From Chromobacterium vaccinii (GTDB lineage Bacteria; Pseudomonadota; Gammaproteobacteria; Burkholderiales; Chromobacteriaceae), in assembly GCF_000971335.1 (NCBI RefSeq), contig NZ_JZJL01000013.1, forward strand, positions 1 to 64,000: a stretch of DNA of 64,000 bases, given 5' to 3'. Positions 48,253 to 63,514 of this stretch are shown in pieces. Made by a program: the position numbers and the translations under genes. Numbering within the stretch: the stretch's first letter is position 1; each line of letters starts with the position of its first letter. A model generated the notes under the pieces. It searched no databases and was not told where the DNA came from. It was given only the letters and a program-made list of their open reading frames with translations.

Positions 48253-48889
48253 ATCGGGGCCAGCAGATTAGGCATAACCGAGTTTGTTGTTATCACCGGA
48301 GAAGCCCTGCCTTTTGACTAAAATCCTTGTCAATCGGCGGCTCATACAGCTGATTAGCGCATCGCCTTCCTCAGTCTTTGCGCCAACGCAGGCTAGGATA
48401 CTCTTGCCACCGCAGGCCCAGCCGCACCTTCCAAGAACTTAACAGGCCAAGCGGTCACGGGAACAATGCCAAAGAGTGAACACATGGATCAAGCGCACAA
48501 GCGTCCGACCCGTATCACGTTCAGCAAACTCGATAAGAGCACTCAATGATGAGCGGATTCTAGTGAAAACAGCCATTAGGGGGAAGAGGCTTCCAAACTT
48601 TTAGGCAGGAAGTCTCTAGTACATCCCTCGCTTAATTTCGCCCAAGACATCGGCACTGACTAGCCATTCGCCATCACTGACAGTGCAATCAATTATGCGT
48701 CTACCACGAGCCCGCGATCGAATCGAACGTTCGCATCAAACGCATTCGGAATCCGGTCACCAAGAGCCGTCGCAGAAAACTACAGAAATCCACCTGCGTC
48801 GAACACCCATAAACGAACCATTGACTGTTCACGCCGACACAATACATATCGGCACTCTTGCGACCACCCAACCAAATTGGCATCGCACC
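48253..48889. other. Non-coding stretch upstream of the polysaccharide operon
   Basis: About 640 bases with no credible gene. Short minus-strand fragments read protein-like for 20-30 residues between stops (for example the end ...LRWQEYPSLRWRKD near 48380-48420), which suggests a decayed gene. A TTGACA hexamer lies near 48330 on the minus strand, but no matching -10 box at normal spacing was found. The operon promoter should be here. Confidence 0.5.
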
Positions 48890-49141
48890 TCAAAAAATCA
48901 AGACAATGTCCACTAGAACCATTGTGGCGCCGAAAAATTCAACCAGCTTGGTATTGCTTATCATTCTCAATGGTGCGCCTTCAAAATTGTCGATTTTTGT
49001 GACGTCAGGAACCACAACCAAAAGTTGCACGCACTCATGACTAACCGTACCCCCACCTGGCAATTTGGCTTCATCATTGAGAAGCTGTGACGCAACCATT
49101 TGTGCATGTCCTGCGAGCCGCTTCCTTTGCACCACGCTCAA
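48890..49141 (-). pseudogene. Possible 3' remnant of an unrecognised gene
   Basis: An 83-codon frame with good codon use and a protein-like translation, ending in a hydrophobic helix (LVEFFGATMVLVDIVLIF). It has only a TTG start and no ribosome binding site. The inverted-repeat element at 49170 lies just upstream. It may be the C-terminal end of a membrane protein cut off by that element. No family is recognised. Confidence 0.35.
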
Positions 49142-49169
49142 TGACTCGATCTGTGAGGCCGGATCTAAG

Positions 49170-49416
49170 AGTCTGTTTACGATCTTTTTACGAGCAACGC
49201 AGCCCGCAGGCCAGATGTAAAGCAGAGTGCGTAGGCTTTCGTTATTACAAGGCGCCGCAGCTGACCCGTCGGCCGAACAGCCTTATGGGGCCTTTTTCTG
49301 CCAGCGCATGGTTTTGGCGAACGTCCCTTGCAGTGAATGACACTGCGGCAGGCTGATTTTCGCGCCCTGCATCCGACAAAAAATGGCCGCTGCCGCAAAA
49401 AGATCGTCAGCAGGCT
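49170..49416. mobile_element. 247-bp inverted-repeat element (MITE-like or deleted insertion sequence)
   Basis: The two ends form 23-bp terminal inverted repeats with 19 matches: AGTCTG at the left pairs with AGCCTG on the other strand at the right, both followed after a few bases by an identical ACGATCTTTTT core. The tetranucleotide TAAG directly flanks both ends (49166-49169 and 49417-49420), as expected of a target duplication. There is no transposase gene inside, so it would depend on a helper element. Confidence 0.6.
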
Positions 49417-49700
49417 TAAGATACCAATCCATCCCAATAAGTAGATGAGCCGTCTCATCGGTATCAGCATGGCCTCATCCAAGCCGCCCACAGCTTTAGT
49501 CGAGCTCCTGCGTCACAATGCGCGGCGCGCGATGCGCACCCTGGCCACAGGCTACGCCCCAGAACAAGGGATAGCAATTATCCATGATCCCTTCTCCTCG
49601 ACACCATATTCTCTAAAATAGTGACGAACGCGTGCCATTGTACGAATAGGATGATGCAAAAATGCAGCCTGTGGTTGTTGCGCCAAGGCATCTGCAATGC
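49417..49700. other. Intergenic DNA between the repeat element and gltD
   Basis: No gene is seen in these 280 bases; minus-strand frames such as 49177-49491 overlap the repeat element and have unprotein-like translations. Confidence 0.5.
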
Positions 49701-49705
49701 AAAAG

Positions 49706-49729
49706 AGCCAGGGAGGAACGGCCCTGGCT
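49706..49729 (-). terminator. Terminator of gltBD
   Basis: An 8-bp perfect stem (AGCCAGGG) with an 8-base loop, followed on the minus strand by CTTTTGC. It begins a few bases after the gltD stop. Confidence 0.75.
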
Positions 49730-49732
49730 TGG

Positions 49733-55662
<5,930 letters not shown>

Positions 55663-55944
55663 TTCTCTACCCGTTTATACTTTGTAGTGATGCGTTCGAT
55701 TCTACGGGCAAGATCGCGCCAGCCGCAAGACAGTTTGGCGCAGCGCAATAATCATTTGATTTCAATCATTTGAAGCGCAATGACTTGTTTTGATATGTAA
55801 TTCCACTACTCGATTACTGCATTTTTTTTGAGTTTTTGAGACGAAAATTTTCAAAAAAACGACAGTGTTTCTCATTGAAAACCAGATACAAAGTAGCCAT
55901 TTCAGCAATATTTTGTATTCTGTCAGACAAAATTCAGAAAAATC
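55663..55944. promoter_or_regulatory. AT-rich divergent promoter region of gltB and the phospholipase D gene
   Basis: A 280-base AT-rich gap between divergent genes. A 10-bp direct repeat AATCATTTGA occurs at 55750-55759 and 55764-55773, starts 14 bases apart, and GCGCAAT flanks it on both sides. The repeat lies about 90 bases upstream of gltB and may be a regulator site (gltB operons are often controlled by Lrp-type proteins). No clear -35/-10 pair could be chosen. Confidence 0.45.
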
Positions 55945-57462
55945 ATGGACCGAGAAGAGCAGTCGCAACAGACTCTGCAATTCGTCCGCCAGCTGGCGGA
56001 ACAGGCGCTTTCCCGCTCCGCCGGCGCGCCGCTGGTGGGCGGCAATCAGGTGCGCCTGCTTTACGACAGCGCCGAGAACTTCCCTGCCTGGGAAAAATCC
56101 ATCTCTTCCAGCCAGAATTCCGTCTTCATCGAAATGTATATTTTCGCCAATGACCAATTTGGACTGAAAATGCGAGATATCCTTATAGAAAGGGCAAAGC
56201 AAGGCATACAAGTTTGCCTGCTCTATGATTGGCTGGGCAGCTGGCGCGCTCACTTGTCCAGCTTCTTCAAACCGCTGCTGGATGCGGGCGCCGAAGTGCG
56301 CGCCTATCATCCGCCCAGCCTGAGCGCCGGACTCGCCCTGCTGGGACGCAACCACCGCAAGATGATCATCGTCGACCGGCGAGAGCTGTTCGTCGCCGGC
56401 CTGTGCGTCAGCCAGAGCTGGCAAGGCCAGCCCGACAAGGGGCTCGCGCCGTGGCGCGACACCGGCCTGGCGCTGCGCGGCCCCTTGCTGGCGCCGGCGC
56501 TGGCCGCCTTCGCCGACAGCTGGGCCAGCTGCGGCGAGCCCTTGGACGCGCGCTGGCTGGCTCCTGCCGATACGCGGCCCTGCGGCGAGGCGGCCGCGCG
56601 GCTGATCGCCACCACGCCGTCCACCGCGCGGATGATGCGGCTGGACCTCTTGGTAGCCAGTTTCGCCCGCCGCACCTTGTGGCTGACCGACGCCTATTTC
56701 ATGGCCACCAGCCTCTACCTGTCCGCGCTGAAGCAGGCGGCCCGGGACGGCGTCGACGTGCGCCTGCTGGTGCCGCGCTCCAGCGACATCCGCTGGATCG
56801 CCGCCGTGTCCCGCACCCAGTATCGCCCGCTGCTGGAAGCCGGGGTGCGGGTGTTCGAATGGAACGGGCCGATGATCCACGCCAAGACGGCGGTAGCCGA
56901 CGGCCGCTGGGCCCGCATCGGCTCTACCAACCTCAATCTGTCGAGCTGGCTGGTCAACCGCGAGCTGGACATCGCGCTGGAGGACGCCGGCCTGGCCGGA
57001 GAACTGGCCGACCGCTTCCTGCAGGATCTGGAGCAGTCCACCGAGATCGTGCTGCGCCAGGAACGGCGCAAACCGGTGCCGCGTCCTGTCAGCAAGCAGG
57101 AAAGGCGGATACGCGGCACGCCCAGGGAAATGGCGCTCAGCAGCGCCAGCGCCGCGGCGCGCCAGGCAATGCGCATCGGCGACGCGCTGGGCTCCGCGGT
57201 GCGCGGCAGCCGGATGGTGGAAAGCAGCGAGGCGCCGGCCTTTCTCAGCATCGGCGTCGCCCTGTGCCTGCTGGCACTGACCATCGCCTACTTCCCCTGG
57301 CTGGCCGCCGCGCCGCTGGTCGCGCTGCTGGCCGCCGGCGGCCTGGCGGTGGTATCCAAGGCAGCCGGCCTGTATCTGGAAAAACGGAGAAAAAAACAAC
57401 AGTTGCGCTTGGCGCAGCCCCCCTCCGACGACACCCGGGACCCGCCTGCCGACTGCCAATGA
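55945..57462 (+). CDS. Phospholipase D family protein, cardiolipin-synthase-like (ClsB-type)
   Basis: A 505-residue membrane-associated enzyme with two HKD motifs: H137-x-K139-x4-D144 (NHRKMIIVD) and H312-x-K314-x4-D319 (IHAKTAVAD), the latter followed by GSTN. These form one active site that transfers phosphatidyl groups, so cardiolipin or a related lipid is the likely product. Unlike ClsA there is no N-terminal membrane pair; instead one or two helices lie near the C-terminus (about 430-475), followed by a basic tail. The ATG at 55945 has a poor ribosome binding site. Confidence 0.85.
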   Translation: MDREEQSQQTLQFVRQLAEQALSRSAGAPLVGGNQVRLLYDSAENFPAWEKSISSSQNSVFIEMYIFANDQFGLKMRDILIERAKQGIQVCLLYDWLGSWRAHLSSFFKPLLDAGAEVRAYHPPSLSAGLALLGRNHRKMIIVDRRELFVAGLCVSQSWQGQPDKGLAPWRDTGLALRGPLLAPALAAFADSWASCGEPLDARWLAPADTRPCGEAAARLIATTPSTARMMRLDLLVASFARRTLWLTDAYFMATSLYLSALKQAARDGVDVRLLVPRSSDIRWIAAVSRTQYRPLLEAGVRVFEWNGPMIHAKTAVADGRWARIGSTNLNLSSWLVNRELDIALEDAGLAGELADRFLQDLEQSTEIVLRQERRKPVPRPVSKQERRIRGTPREMALSSASAAARQAMRIGDALGSAVRGSRMVESSEAPAFLSIGVALCLLALTIAYFPWLAAAPLVALLAAGGLAVVSKAAGLYLEKRRKKQQLRLAQPPSDDTRDPPADCQ

Positions 57463-57945
57463 AAACAGCCCCTTAACCGTCCCGGAAGGGCATGTGGGCA
57501 GGGGCTCCCCCCTCCTCTTGCCCCGGGTGATTGTTCAAGGCGCGATTTTTTCACGCCATCTACCGCAACGCACAACAACATGACAGGCAAAGGGTCTACA
57601 ATGCGCGCTTCTTGGGATGTTCTCCAGGCCGGCTGACGTGAAGCGACCGATGGTCGCCAGGTACGGACCGCGGCGCAAAGCGACCCTGTTTTAGATCGGC
57701 TGTTCCGCGCTCGGCGCGGCGCCCCGCCTGTTGTCCAGACACGGCGGCTCGCCCTCCCCCAGCAAGGCCCAGCCCACTATTTCGCGCCTCAAGGCCAGCC
57801 TCCAGGGCGGCGGCGAAGACCCGTTCTTCTGCCCGTGCGTACAGATCTGCGCCCCACGCGCACCTAGCGACATTGCCGCGGCAAAGTCCGGTGACGCCAT
57901 CGGCTCCGCTGCAATGTCCGAGTTAACAGCAACAAGGACTCAGGT
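57463..57945. other. 480-base leader region before the decarboxylase gene
   Basis: No convincing gene is seen; a 79-codon frame on the plus strand (57731-57970) is arginine/serine-rich and runs into the decarboxylase. A perfect hairpin (GCGACC, 3-base loop, GGTCGC) lies at 57643-57657 and a TACAAT -10-like hexamer at 57597-57602. No known riboswitch class is recognised. Confidence 0.5.
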
Positions 57946-60204
57946 ATGCGTTTTCACTTCCCCATCGTGATCATCGACGAGGATTTCCGCTCGGAAAACA
58001 CCAGCGGCTCCGGCATCCGCGAACTGGCCGCCGCCATGGAGGCGGAAGGCATGAGCGTGATCGGCTACACCAGCTACGGCGACCTCACCTCCTTCGCCCA
58101 GCAGCAGAGCCGCGCCGCCGGCTTCATCCTGTCGATAGACGACGAGGAATTCCAGACCGTGGACTCGGCCCAAGAGTCGCTGGGCAATCTGTACGGCTTC
58201 GTCGCCGAGATCCGCCGCCGCAATCCGGACATCCCGGTCTACCTGTACGGCGAAACCCGCACCGCGCGCCACATTCCCAACGACATCCTGCGCGAGCTGC
58301 ATGGCTTCATCCACATGCACGAGGACACGCCGGAATTCGTCGCCCGCCACATCATCCGCGAGGCCAAGAGCTATCTGGACAATCTGGCGCCGCCGTTCTT
58401 CCGCGCGCTGGTGGACTACGCCTACGACGGCTCCTATTCCTGGCACTGCCCCGGCCACTCCGGTGGCGTGGCCTTCCTGAAGAGTCCGGTGGGCCAGATG
58501 TTCCACCAGTTCTTCGGCGAGAACATGCTGCGCGCCGACGTGTGCAACGCGGTGGACGAGCTGGGCCAGCTGCTGGACCACACCGGCCCGGTGGCGGCGT
58601 CCGAGCGCAACGCCGCCCGCATCTTCAACGCCGACCACCTGTTCTTCGTCACCAACGGCACCTCGACCTCGAACAAGATCGTCTGGCACAGCTGCGTCGC
58701 CGCCGGCGACATCGTGCTGGTGGACCGCAACTGCCATAAGTCGAACCTGCACGCCATCATCATGACCGGCGCGATCCCGGTGTTCCTGATGCCGACGCGC
58801 AACCACTACGGCATCATCGGTCCGATTCCGAAATCCGAATTCCAGCCGGACACCATCAAGAAGAAGATCCTGGCCAATCCGTTCGCGCGCGAAATGCTGG
58901 AGCAGCGCCCCAACCGCAAGCCGCGCATCCTGACGCTGACCCAGTCCACCTACGACGGCATCCTGTACAACGTCGAGGAGATCAAGGGCCTGCTGGACGG
59001 CGAGGTGGACACGCTGCACTTCGACGAAGCCTGGCTGCCGCACGCCTGCTTCCATGATTTCTACCGCGACTTCCACGCCATCGGCGAAGGCCGTCCGCGC
59101 TGCGAGGACAGCTTGGTGTTCTCCACCCAGTCCACTCACAAACTGCTGGCCGGCATCAGCCAGGCTTCGCAAATCCTGGTGCAGGACCCGCAGAACCGCC
59201 AGCTGGACACCGCCTGGTTCAACGAGGCTTACCTGATGCACACCTCGACCAGCCCGCAATACTCGATCATCGCCAGCTGCGACGTGGCCGCCGCGATGAT
59301 GGAGCAGCCGGGCGGCCAGTCGCTGGTTGAAGAGTCGCTGGTGGAGGCGATGGAATTCCGCCGCGCGATGCGCAAGGTGGACGAGGAATACGGCCGCGAC
59401 TGGTGGTTCAGCGTGTGGGGCCCGGACGACCTGTCCGACGACGGCATCTGCGACCAGACCGACTGGACGCTGCGCCCCGACGAGCGCTGGCACGGCTTCG
59501 CCGGCATCGAGGACGGCTTCAACATGCTGGACCCGATCAAGGCCACCGTGCTGACGCCGGGCCTGGACGTGGACGGCAGCTTCGAGGAAATGGGCATCCC
59601 GGCCGCCATCGTCACCAAGTACCTGACCGAACACGGCGTGGTGGTGGAAAAAACCGGCTTGTACAGCTTCTTCATCATGTTCACCATCGGCATCACCAAG
59701 GGCCGCTGGAACACGCTGATCTCGCTGCTGCAGCAGTTCAAGGACGATTTCGACAAGAACCAGCCGCTGTGGCGCGTGATGCCGGAATTCGTCGCCAAGT
59801 ACCCGCAATACGATCGCGTCGGCCTGCAGGACCTGTGCCAGCGCATCCACGGCCTGTATACCAAGCACGACGTGGCGCGCCTGACCACCGACATCTACCT
59901 GTCCGACATGGAGCCGGCGATGCGCCCGGCCGACGCCTTCGCCAAGATGGCGCACCGCGAGATCGAGCGCGTGCCGGTGGACCAGCTGGAAGGCCGCGTC
60001 ACCGCGGTGCTGCTGACGCCGTACCCGCCGGGCATCCCGCTGCTGATACCGGGCGAGCGCTTCAACAAAACCATCGTCGACTACCTGCGCTTCGCCCAAG
60101 CCTTCAACCGCGAGCTGCCGGGCTTCGAAACCGACGTCCACGGGCTGGTGGCGGTGGAGGTGCAGGACCGCAAGGTTTACTGCGTGGACTGCGTCAAGCA
60201 ATAA
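57946..60204 (+). CDS. Lysine/arginine decarboxylase (Orn/Lys/Arg decarboxylase family)
   Basis: A 752-residue fold-type I PLP enzyme that decarboxylates a basic amino acid, giving cadaverine or agmatine and consuming protons. The N-terminal wing domain (about 1-130, HFPIVIIDEDFRSENTSGSG) is followed by the large PLP domain with WHCPGHSGGVAF, FFVTNGTSTSNKIVWHS, LHFDEAWLPHACF and STQSTHKLLAG, where the PLP lysine is K399. The architecture equals AdiA, CadA/LdcC and the Pseudomonas LdcA. The sequence does not decide the substrate by eye. No antiporter gene is next to it. Confidence 0.9.
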   Translation: MRFHFPIVIIDEDFRSENTSGSGIRELAAAMEAEGMSVIGYTSYGDLTSFAQQQSRAAGFILSIDDEEFQTVDSAQESLGNLYGFVAEIRRRNPDIPVYLYGETRTARHIPNDILRELHGFIHMHEDTPEFVARHIIREAKSYLDNLAPPFFRALVDYAYDGSYSWHCPGHSGGVAFLKSPVGQMFHQFFGENMLRADVCNAVDELGQLLDHTGPVAASERNAARIFNADHLFFVTNGTSTSNKIVWHSCVAAGDIVLVDRNCHKSNLHAIIMTGAIPVFLMPTRNHYGIIGPIPKSEFQPDTIKKKILANPFAREMLEQRPNRKPRILTLTQSTYDGILYNVEEIKGLLDGEVDTLHFDEAWLPHACFHDFYRDFHAIGEGRPRCEDSLVFSTQSTHKLLAGISQASQILVQDPQNRQLDTAWFNEAYLMHTSTSPQYSIIASCDVAAAMMEQPGGQSLVEESLVEAMEFRRAMRKVDEEYGRDWWFSVWGPDDLSDDGICDQTDWTLRPDERWHGFAGIEDGFNMLDPIKATVLTPGLDVDGSFEEMGIPAAIVTKYLTEHGVVVEKTGLYSFFIMFTIGITKGRWNTLISLLQQFKDDFDKNQPLWRVMPEFVAKYPQYDRVGLQDLCQRIHGLYTKHDVARLTTDIYLSDMEPAMRPADAFAKMAHREIERVPVDQLEGRVTAVLLTPYPPGIPLLIPGERFNKTIVDYLRFAQAFNRELPGFETDVHGLVAVEVQDRKVYCVDCVKQ

Positions 60205-60224
60205 GACAGTAGCCGGAAACAAAG

Positions 60225-60250
60225 AAGGCGGGAGCGATCCCGCCTTTTTT
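60225..60250 (+). terminator. Terminator of the decarboxylase gene
   Basis: A 9-bp perfect stem (AAGGCGGGA) with a GCGA tetraloop, followed by a run of T, about 20 bases after the stop codon. Confidence 0.92.
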
Positions 60251-60265
60251 CATGCCGCTCCCAAC

Positions 60266-61189
60266 TTAAAGCCGCACGCGCCAGGTATTGCGCCCGCCGG
60301 CCTTGGCTTGATACAAGGCTTCGTCCGCCCGGCCCAGCGGCGCCGACAGATCGTCGCCGGCGCGAAGCAGCGACATTCCGATCGAACAGGTGTAGGAGAA
60401 GGCCGGGTCATCCGCCAGCGGCCGCGACGACTGCACATCGGACAGTATGGTGCGGATCAACGCTTCCGCCTGCTCCAGGCCGCTGCCGGGCAACAGCAGC
60501 AGAAACTCCTCCCCGCCCAGCCGCCCCAGACTGTCATGGGGCTTCAGCAAGGGCTGCAACCTATGCGCGAAATCGCGCAGCACCGCGTCGCCGGCCAGAT
60601 GGCCCTTCAAGTCGTTGATCAGCTTGAAATTGTCCAGATCCAGGATGGCCACCGCGGCGGCCTGGCAGGCGCCGCCATGGTATTGCTCCACCAGGCCGTC
60701 CATCTGCTGCAGAATGTGGCCGCGATTGCCGATGCCAGTCAAGGGGTCGGTCAGCGCCGCGCGCTGCGCCAGGTCGCGCGCCTGCCTGAGCTCGCGCTCG
60801 CCGACGCGCAGCTCGGTGATCTCGCTGCCGACGCACAGCATCCAGCCGCCCGTCTGCGTGGTCTCGGTCATCCAGATCCAGCGGCCGTCGGCCAGATCGG
60901 TTTCGAACGCGCGGAACGGCAGCTTGGCCCGGCGCGATTTCGCCGAGGCGAGCCAGGATTCGAAATCCCGGGTCTGGATCTGCGTGCCCTGGCGGTTTTG
61001 ATAATTGCGCCGCATCAGCCGCTCCCAGCTGATGCGCTCATCCGGCGCCACCCCCAGCGCCGCGCAAAAAGCCGGGTTGGCGTAGCGCAGGCAATCGCGC
61101 TCGTCGAACAGGGAAATCAGCAGCGGACAATCCCGTTGCAGCGACATCAGGCGGGAGGCGATGTCTTCGTCTTCATCGGCAGGCTTCAT
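60266..61189 (-). CDS. PAS-GGDEF diguanylate cyclase
   Basis: A 307-residue cytosolic protein. A PAS domain (about 20-125, FDERDCLRYANPAFCAALGV) is joined by a short helix to a GGDEF domain with intact active site G225-G-E-E-F229 and the LTDPLTGIGNR start. It should make cyclic di-GMP. The inhibitory I-site, RxxD five residues before GGEEF, reads KPHD (216-219), so the arginine is a lysine and product inhibition may be weaker. The ATG at 61189 is used; an ATG at 61225 would add 12 residues. Signal unknown. Confidence 0.87.
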   Translation of the reverse strand: MKPADEDEDIASRLMSLQRDCPLLISLFDERDCLRYANPAFCAALGVAPDERISWERLMRRNYQNRQGTQIQTRDFESWLASAKSRRAKLPFRAFETDLADGRWIWMTETTQTGGWMLCVGSEITELRVGERELRQARDLAQRAALTDPLTGIGNRGHILQQMDGLVEQYHGGACQAAAVAILDLDNFKLINDLKGHLAGDAVLRDFAHRLQPLLKPHDSLGRLGGEEFLLLLPGSGLEQAEALIRTILSDVQSSRPLADDPAFSYTCSIGMSLLRAGDDLSAPLGRADEALYQAKAGGRNTWRVRL

Positions 61190-61318
61190 ACACTGGCATC
61201 CGGCGGCATCCGGGCCGATGTCCATCGGCCCGCCGCCGCCCGTTGCGGACGGCGGTCATAAGCCATGGTAGAGCAAAACCGGGGAGGGATTAAGCGCCGT
61301 CGCCCGGGCCGGCCCCGT

Positions 61319-61948
61319 TCACTTCTGCCCCGCTGCCAGCAAGCGCAAAGCCAGGCCGCCGAATACCGTCGCCAGCAGATATTGCGGCCAGCGTCCGCCC
61401 TTGCCGCCCGCCAACGCTCGGCCCATGCGGCCACTAGCGACGATCACCAGCGCGTTGACACCGAAGCCCACCACGTTCAGCACCGTGGCCAGCAGCATGA
61501 TCTGCAGCGCCACCGGACCGGCCTGCGGCTCGACGAACTGCGGGAACAGCGCCAGCACGAACAGCGCCATCTTGGGATTGAGCAGATTGGTGGTCAGCCC
61601 CTGCAGCGCGATGCGCACCAAGGGCTTGCCGTCGGCGCCGGGCTCGGCCGCGCGCAGCACGCTCTTGCTGCGCAAGGTGGTCCAGGCCAGATACAGCAGA
61701 TAGGCGGCGCCGGCGATGCGCACCGCGTCGTAGGCCACCGGCACCAGCACGAACAACTGGGCCAGGCCCAGCGCCGCCAGCAGGGCGTGGCAATAGGTGC
61801 CAAGCTGGATGCCGAACAAGGTGGCGAAGCCGGCGCGCAGGCCCTGCCCGGCGCTGCGGCTGGCGATCAGCAGCATGTCGGGGCCGGGCGTGGCGGCCAG
61901 CGCGAGACAGGCGAGGGAGAACAACAGCAGGGTGGACAGGGTGGGCAT
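61319..61948 (-). CDS. LysE/RhtB-family amino acid exporter
   Basis: A 209-residue inner-membrane protein with six predicted helices, starting MPTLSTLLLFSLACLALAATPGPDMLLI; the ATPGPDM motif is typical of RhtB/LysE exporters, and NLLNPKMALFVLALFPQFV is the second family motif. Substrates of this family are amino acids or their analogues. The start at 61948 matches the family; the frame extends to 61987 with less hydrophobic residues. Confidence 0.87.
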   Translation of the reverse strand: MPTLSTLLLFSLACLALAATPGPDMLLIASRSAGQGLRAGFATLFGIQLGTYCHALLAALGLAQLFVLVPVAYDAVRIAGAAYLLYLAWTTLRSKSVLRAAEPGADGKPLVRIALQGLTTNLLNPKMALFVLALFPQFVEPQAGPVALQIMLLATVLNVVGFGVNALVIVASGRMGRALAGGKGGRWPQYLLATVFGGLALRLLAAGQK

Positions 61949-62079
61949 GCGCGGGGCTCCGTTACCGGTGACGAAGGCATTCATCATACCGGCATCATCC
62001 TGACGCGAACAGACGCGCGTCCAGGTTTGAAGGGCCGCGGCGTTTAGGGTATATCTATTTGTCCTGACCAGGAGGATTA

Positions 62080-62634
62080 ATGGACTTCCCGACCCTGCAT
62101 ACCCCGCGGCTGGCGCTGCGCGAAATCACGCTGGACGACGCGCCGGCGCTGCTGGACATCCACGGCGACGCCGACGCGATGCGCTGGTTCGGCACCGATC
62201 CGCTCACCACGCTGGAACAGGCCCGGCAAATGGTGGAGAAGTTTGCCGGCTGGCGAAACCTGCCCGCGCCCGGTGTCCGCTGGGGACTGGCTCCGCGCGA
62301 AGGCGGCTCCCTGATCGGCAGCATCGGCCTGTTCAAATGGAACCCGGGCTGGCGCTGCTGCACGCTGGGCTACGAACTGGCGCGCGGCCGCCAGGGACAA
62401 GGCCTGATGAGCGAGGCGCTGCGCGCCGCGCTGGCCTGGGGCTTCGAACATATGGAGCTGAACCGGATCGAGGCCCAGGTCCATCCGGACAACCAGGCTT
62501 CGCTGACGCTGCTGGAACGGCTGGACTTCAAGACGGAAGGCCGAGCCCGCCAGGCCGGCTTCTGGCTGGGCCGCTACCAGGATCTGATCAATCTGTCGCT
62601 GCTGCGCGAGGAAAGCGCGCTGGCCGCGGCTTAG
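62080..62634 (+). CDS. GNAT-family N-acetyltransferase (RimJ/RimL type)
   Basis: A 184-residue acetyltransferase. The RimJ/RimL form is seen in TPRLALREITLDDAPALLDIHGDADAMRWFG at the N-terminus, LGYELARGRQGQGLMSEALRA with the acetyl-CoA pyrophosphate loop (RQGQGLM), and NRIEAQVHPDNQASLTLLERLDF near the end. A strong AGGAGG site precedes the ATG. Substrate unknown: a protein N-terminus or a small amine. Confidence 0.9.
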   Translation: MDFPTLHTPRLALREITLDDAPALLDIHGDADAMRWFGTDPLTTLEQARQMVEKFAGWRNLPAPGVRWGLAPREGGSLIGSIGLFKWNPGWRCCTLGYELARGRQGQGLMSEALRAALAWGFEHMELNRIEAQVHPDNQASLTLLERLDFKTEGRARQAGFWLGRYQDLINLSLLREESALAAA

Positions 62635-62713
62635 TGCCGCTAACAACATGCTGTTTCATGCCTGAGGCAGGGCGCGCCGACGCAGCAGGAGTTTACTCGG
62701 CGGGGCCAAGCGC

Positions 62714-63505
62714 TTACCAGCCGTTTTCCAGCACGATATGGCCCGGCGCGTTCTGCCGGGTCATCCGGTAGCCCATCTTCATCAACTGGCGGTGGGTGTC
62801 TTCCACCATCTTCGGGTTGCCGCACAACATGAAACGGCTGTGCTCCGGCGACATCTCGATGCCGGCGCGCGCCGCCAGCTCGCCACTTTCCAGCAGGGCC
62901 GGCACGCGCTGGCTCAGCATGCCGGCCGGCGCATTACGCGTGACCACCGGCAGGTACTGCAGCTTGTGGCCATGCTCATGCCACAGCGGATGGCCGCGCA
63001 GCGCGGCGATCTCGTCCTGGAACGACAACTCCGCCGCCTCGCGCACGCAATGCGCCAGCACGATGCGCTCGAAACGCTGCCACTCCCCAGGCTGCTTCAG
63101 AATGGACAGGTAGGGCGCGATGCCGGTGCCGGTGGCGATCAGCCACAAGTCCCTGCCGGCCGGCAGCCGTTCGGCCTGGAAAAAGCCCATCGCCCGCTTG
63201 TCCAGCATCACCTCGGCGCCCGGCTGCAGCCTGGCCAGCCGGGAGCTGAACAAGCCTTCCGGCATCACGATGGAATAGAACTCCAGGAACTCGTCGTACT
63301 CGGCCGAGCACATCGAATACGCGCGCCACACCTGGCCGCCGCTCTCCAGCGGCAGGCCCAGCCGGGCGAACTGGCCGGCCGCGAAGCGGAAGCCGTCCGG
63401 CCGCGTCAGCCGGAAACTGATCAGCTTGCCGGTCCAGCGCTTCATGTCGGTGATGGTTTCAACGGTGTATTTCTGTTGAATCTCGGCTTCCAGCGCGGCG
63501 TCCAT
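62714..63505 (-). CDS. fpr: Ferredoxin/flavodoxin-NADP reductase
   Basis: A 263-residue FAD enzyme that moves electrons between NADPH and ferredoxin or flavodoxin. RAYSMCSAEY binds FAD, IATGTGIAPYLSIL and FMLCGNPKMVEDTHRQL bind NADP, as in the Fpr family. It ends with the aromatic GW residues typical of the subclass. The ATG at 63505 follows GGAGTGAAG; the frame runs on to 63883 but crosses a palindrome and another gene. A near-perfect 27-bp palindrome just upstream is likely its operator. Confidence 0.94.
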   Translation of the reverse strand: MDAALEAEIQQKYTVETITDMKRWTGKLISFRLTRPDGFRFAAGQFARLGLPLESGGQVWRAYSMCSAEYDEFLEFYSIVMPEGLFSSRLARLQPGAEVMLDKRAMGFFQAERLPAGRDLWLIATGTGIAPYLSILKQPGEWQRFERIVLAHCVREAAELSFQDEIAALRGHPLWHEHGHKLQYLPVVTRNAPAGMLSQRVPALLESGELAARAGIEMSPEHSRFMLCGNPKMVEDTHRQLMKMGYRMTRQNAPGHIVLENGW

Positions 63506-63514
63506 CTTCACTCC

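Noticed and set aside
48200..48300. Full 39-base JUMPstart sequence
   Set aside because: Only the ops core is well matched; the upstream part has no more than scattered similarity.
49177..49491. 104-codon minus-strand frame near the repeat element
   Set aside because: It spans an end of the inverted-repeat element and its translation is not protein-like.
57940..60222. 760-codon minus-strand frame over the decarboxylase gene
   Set aside because: Antisense shadow; the plus strand encodes a complete PLP enzyme with all motifs.
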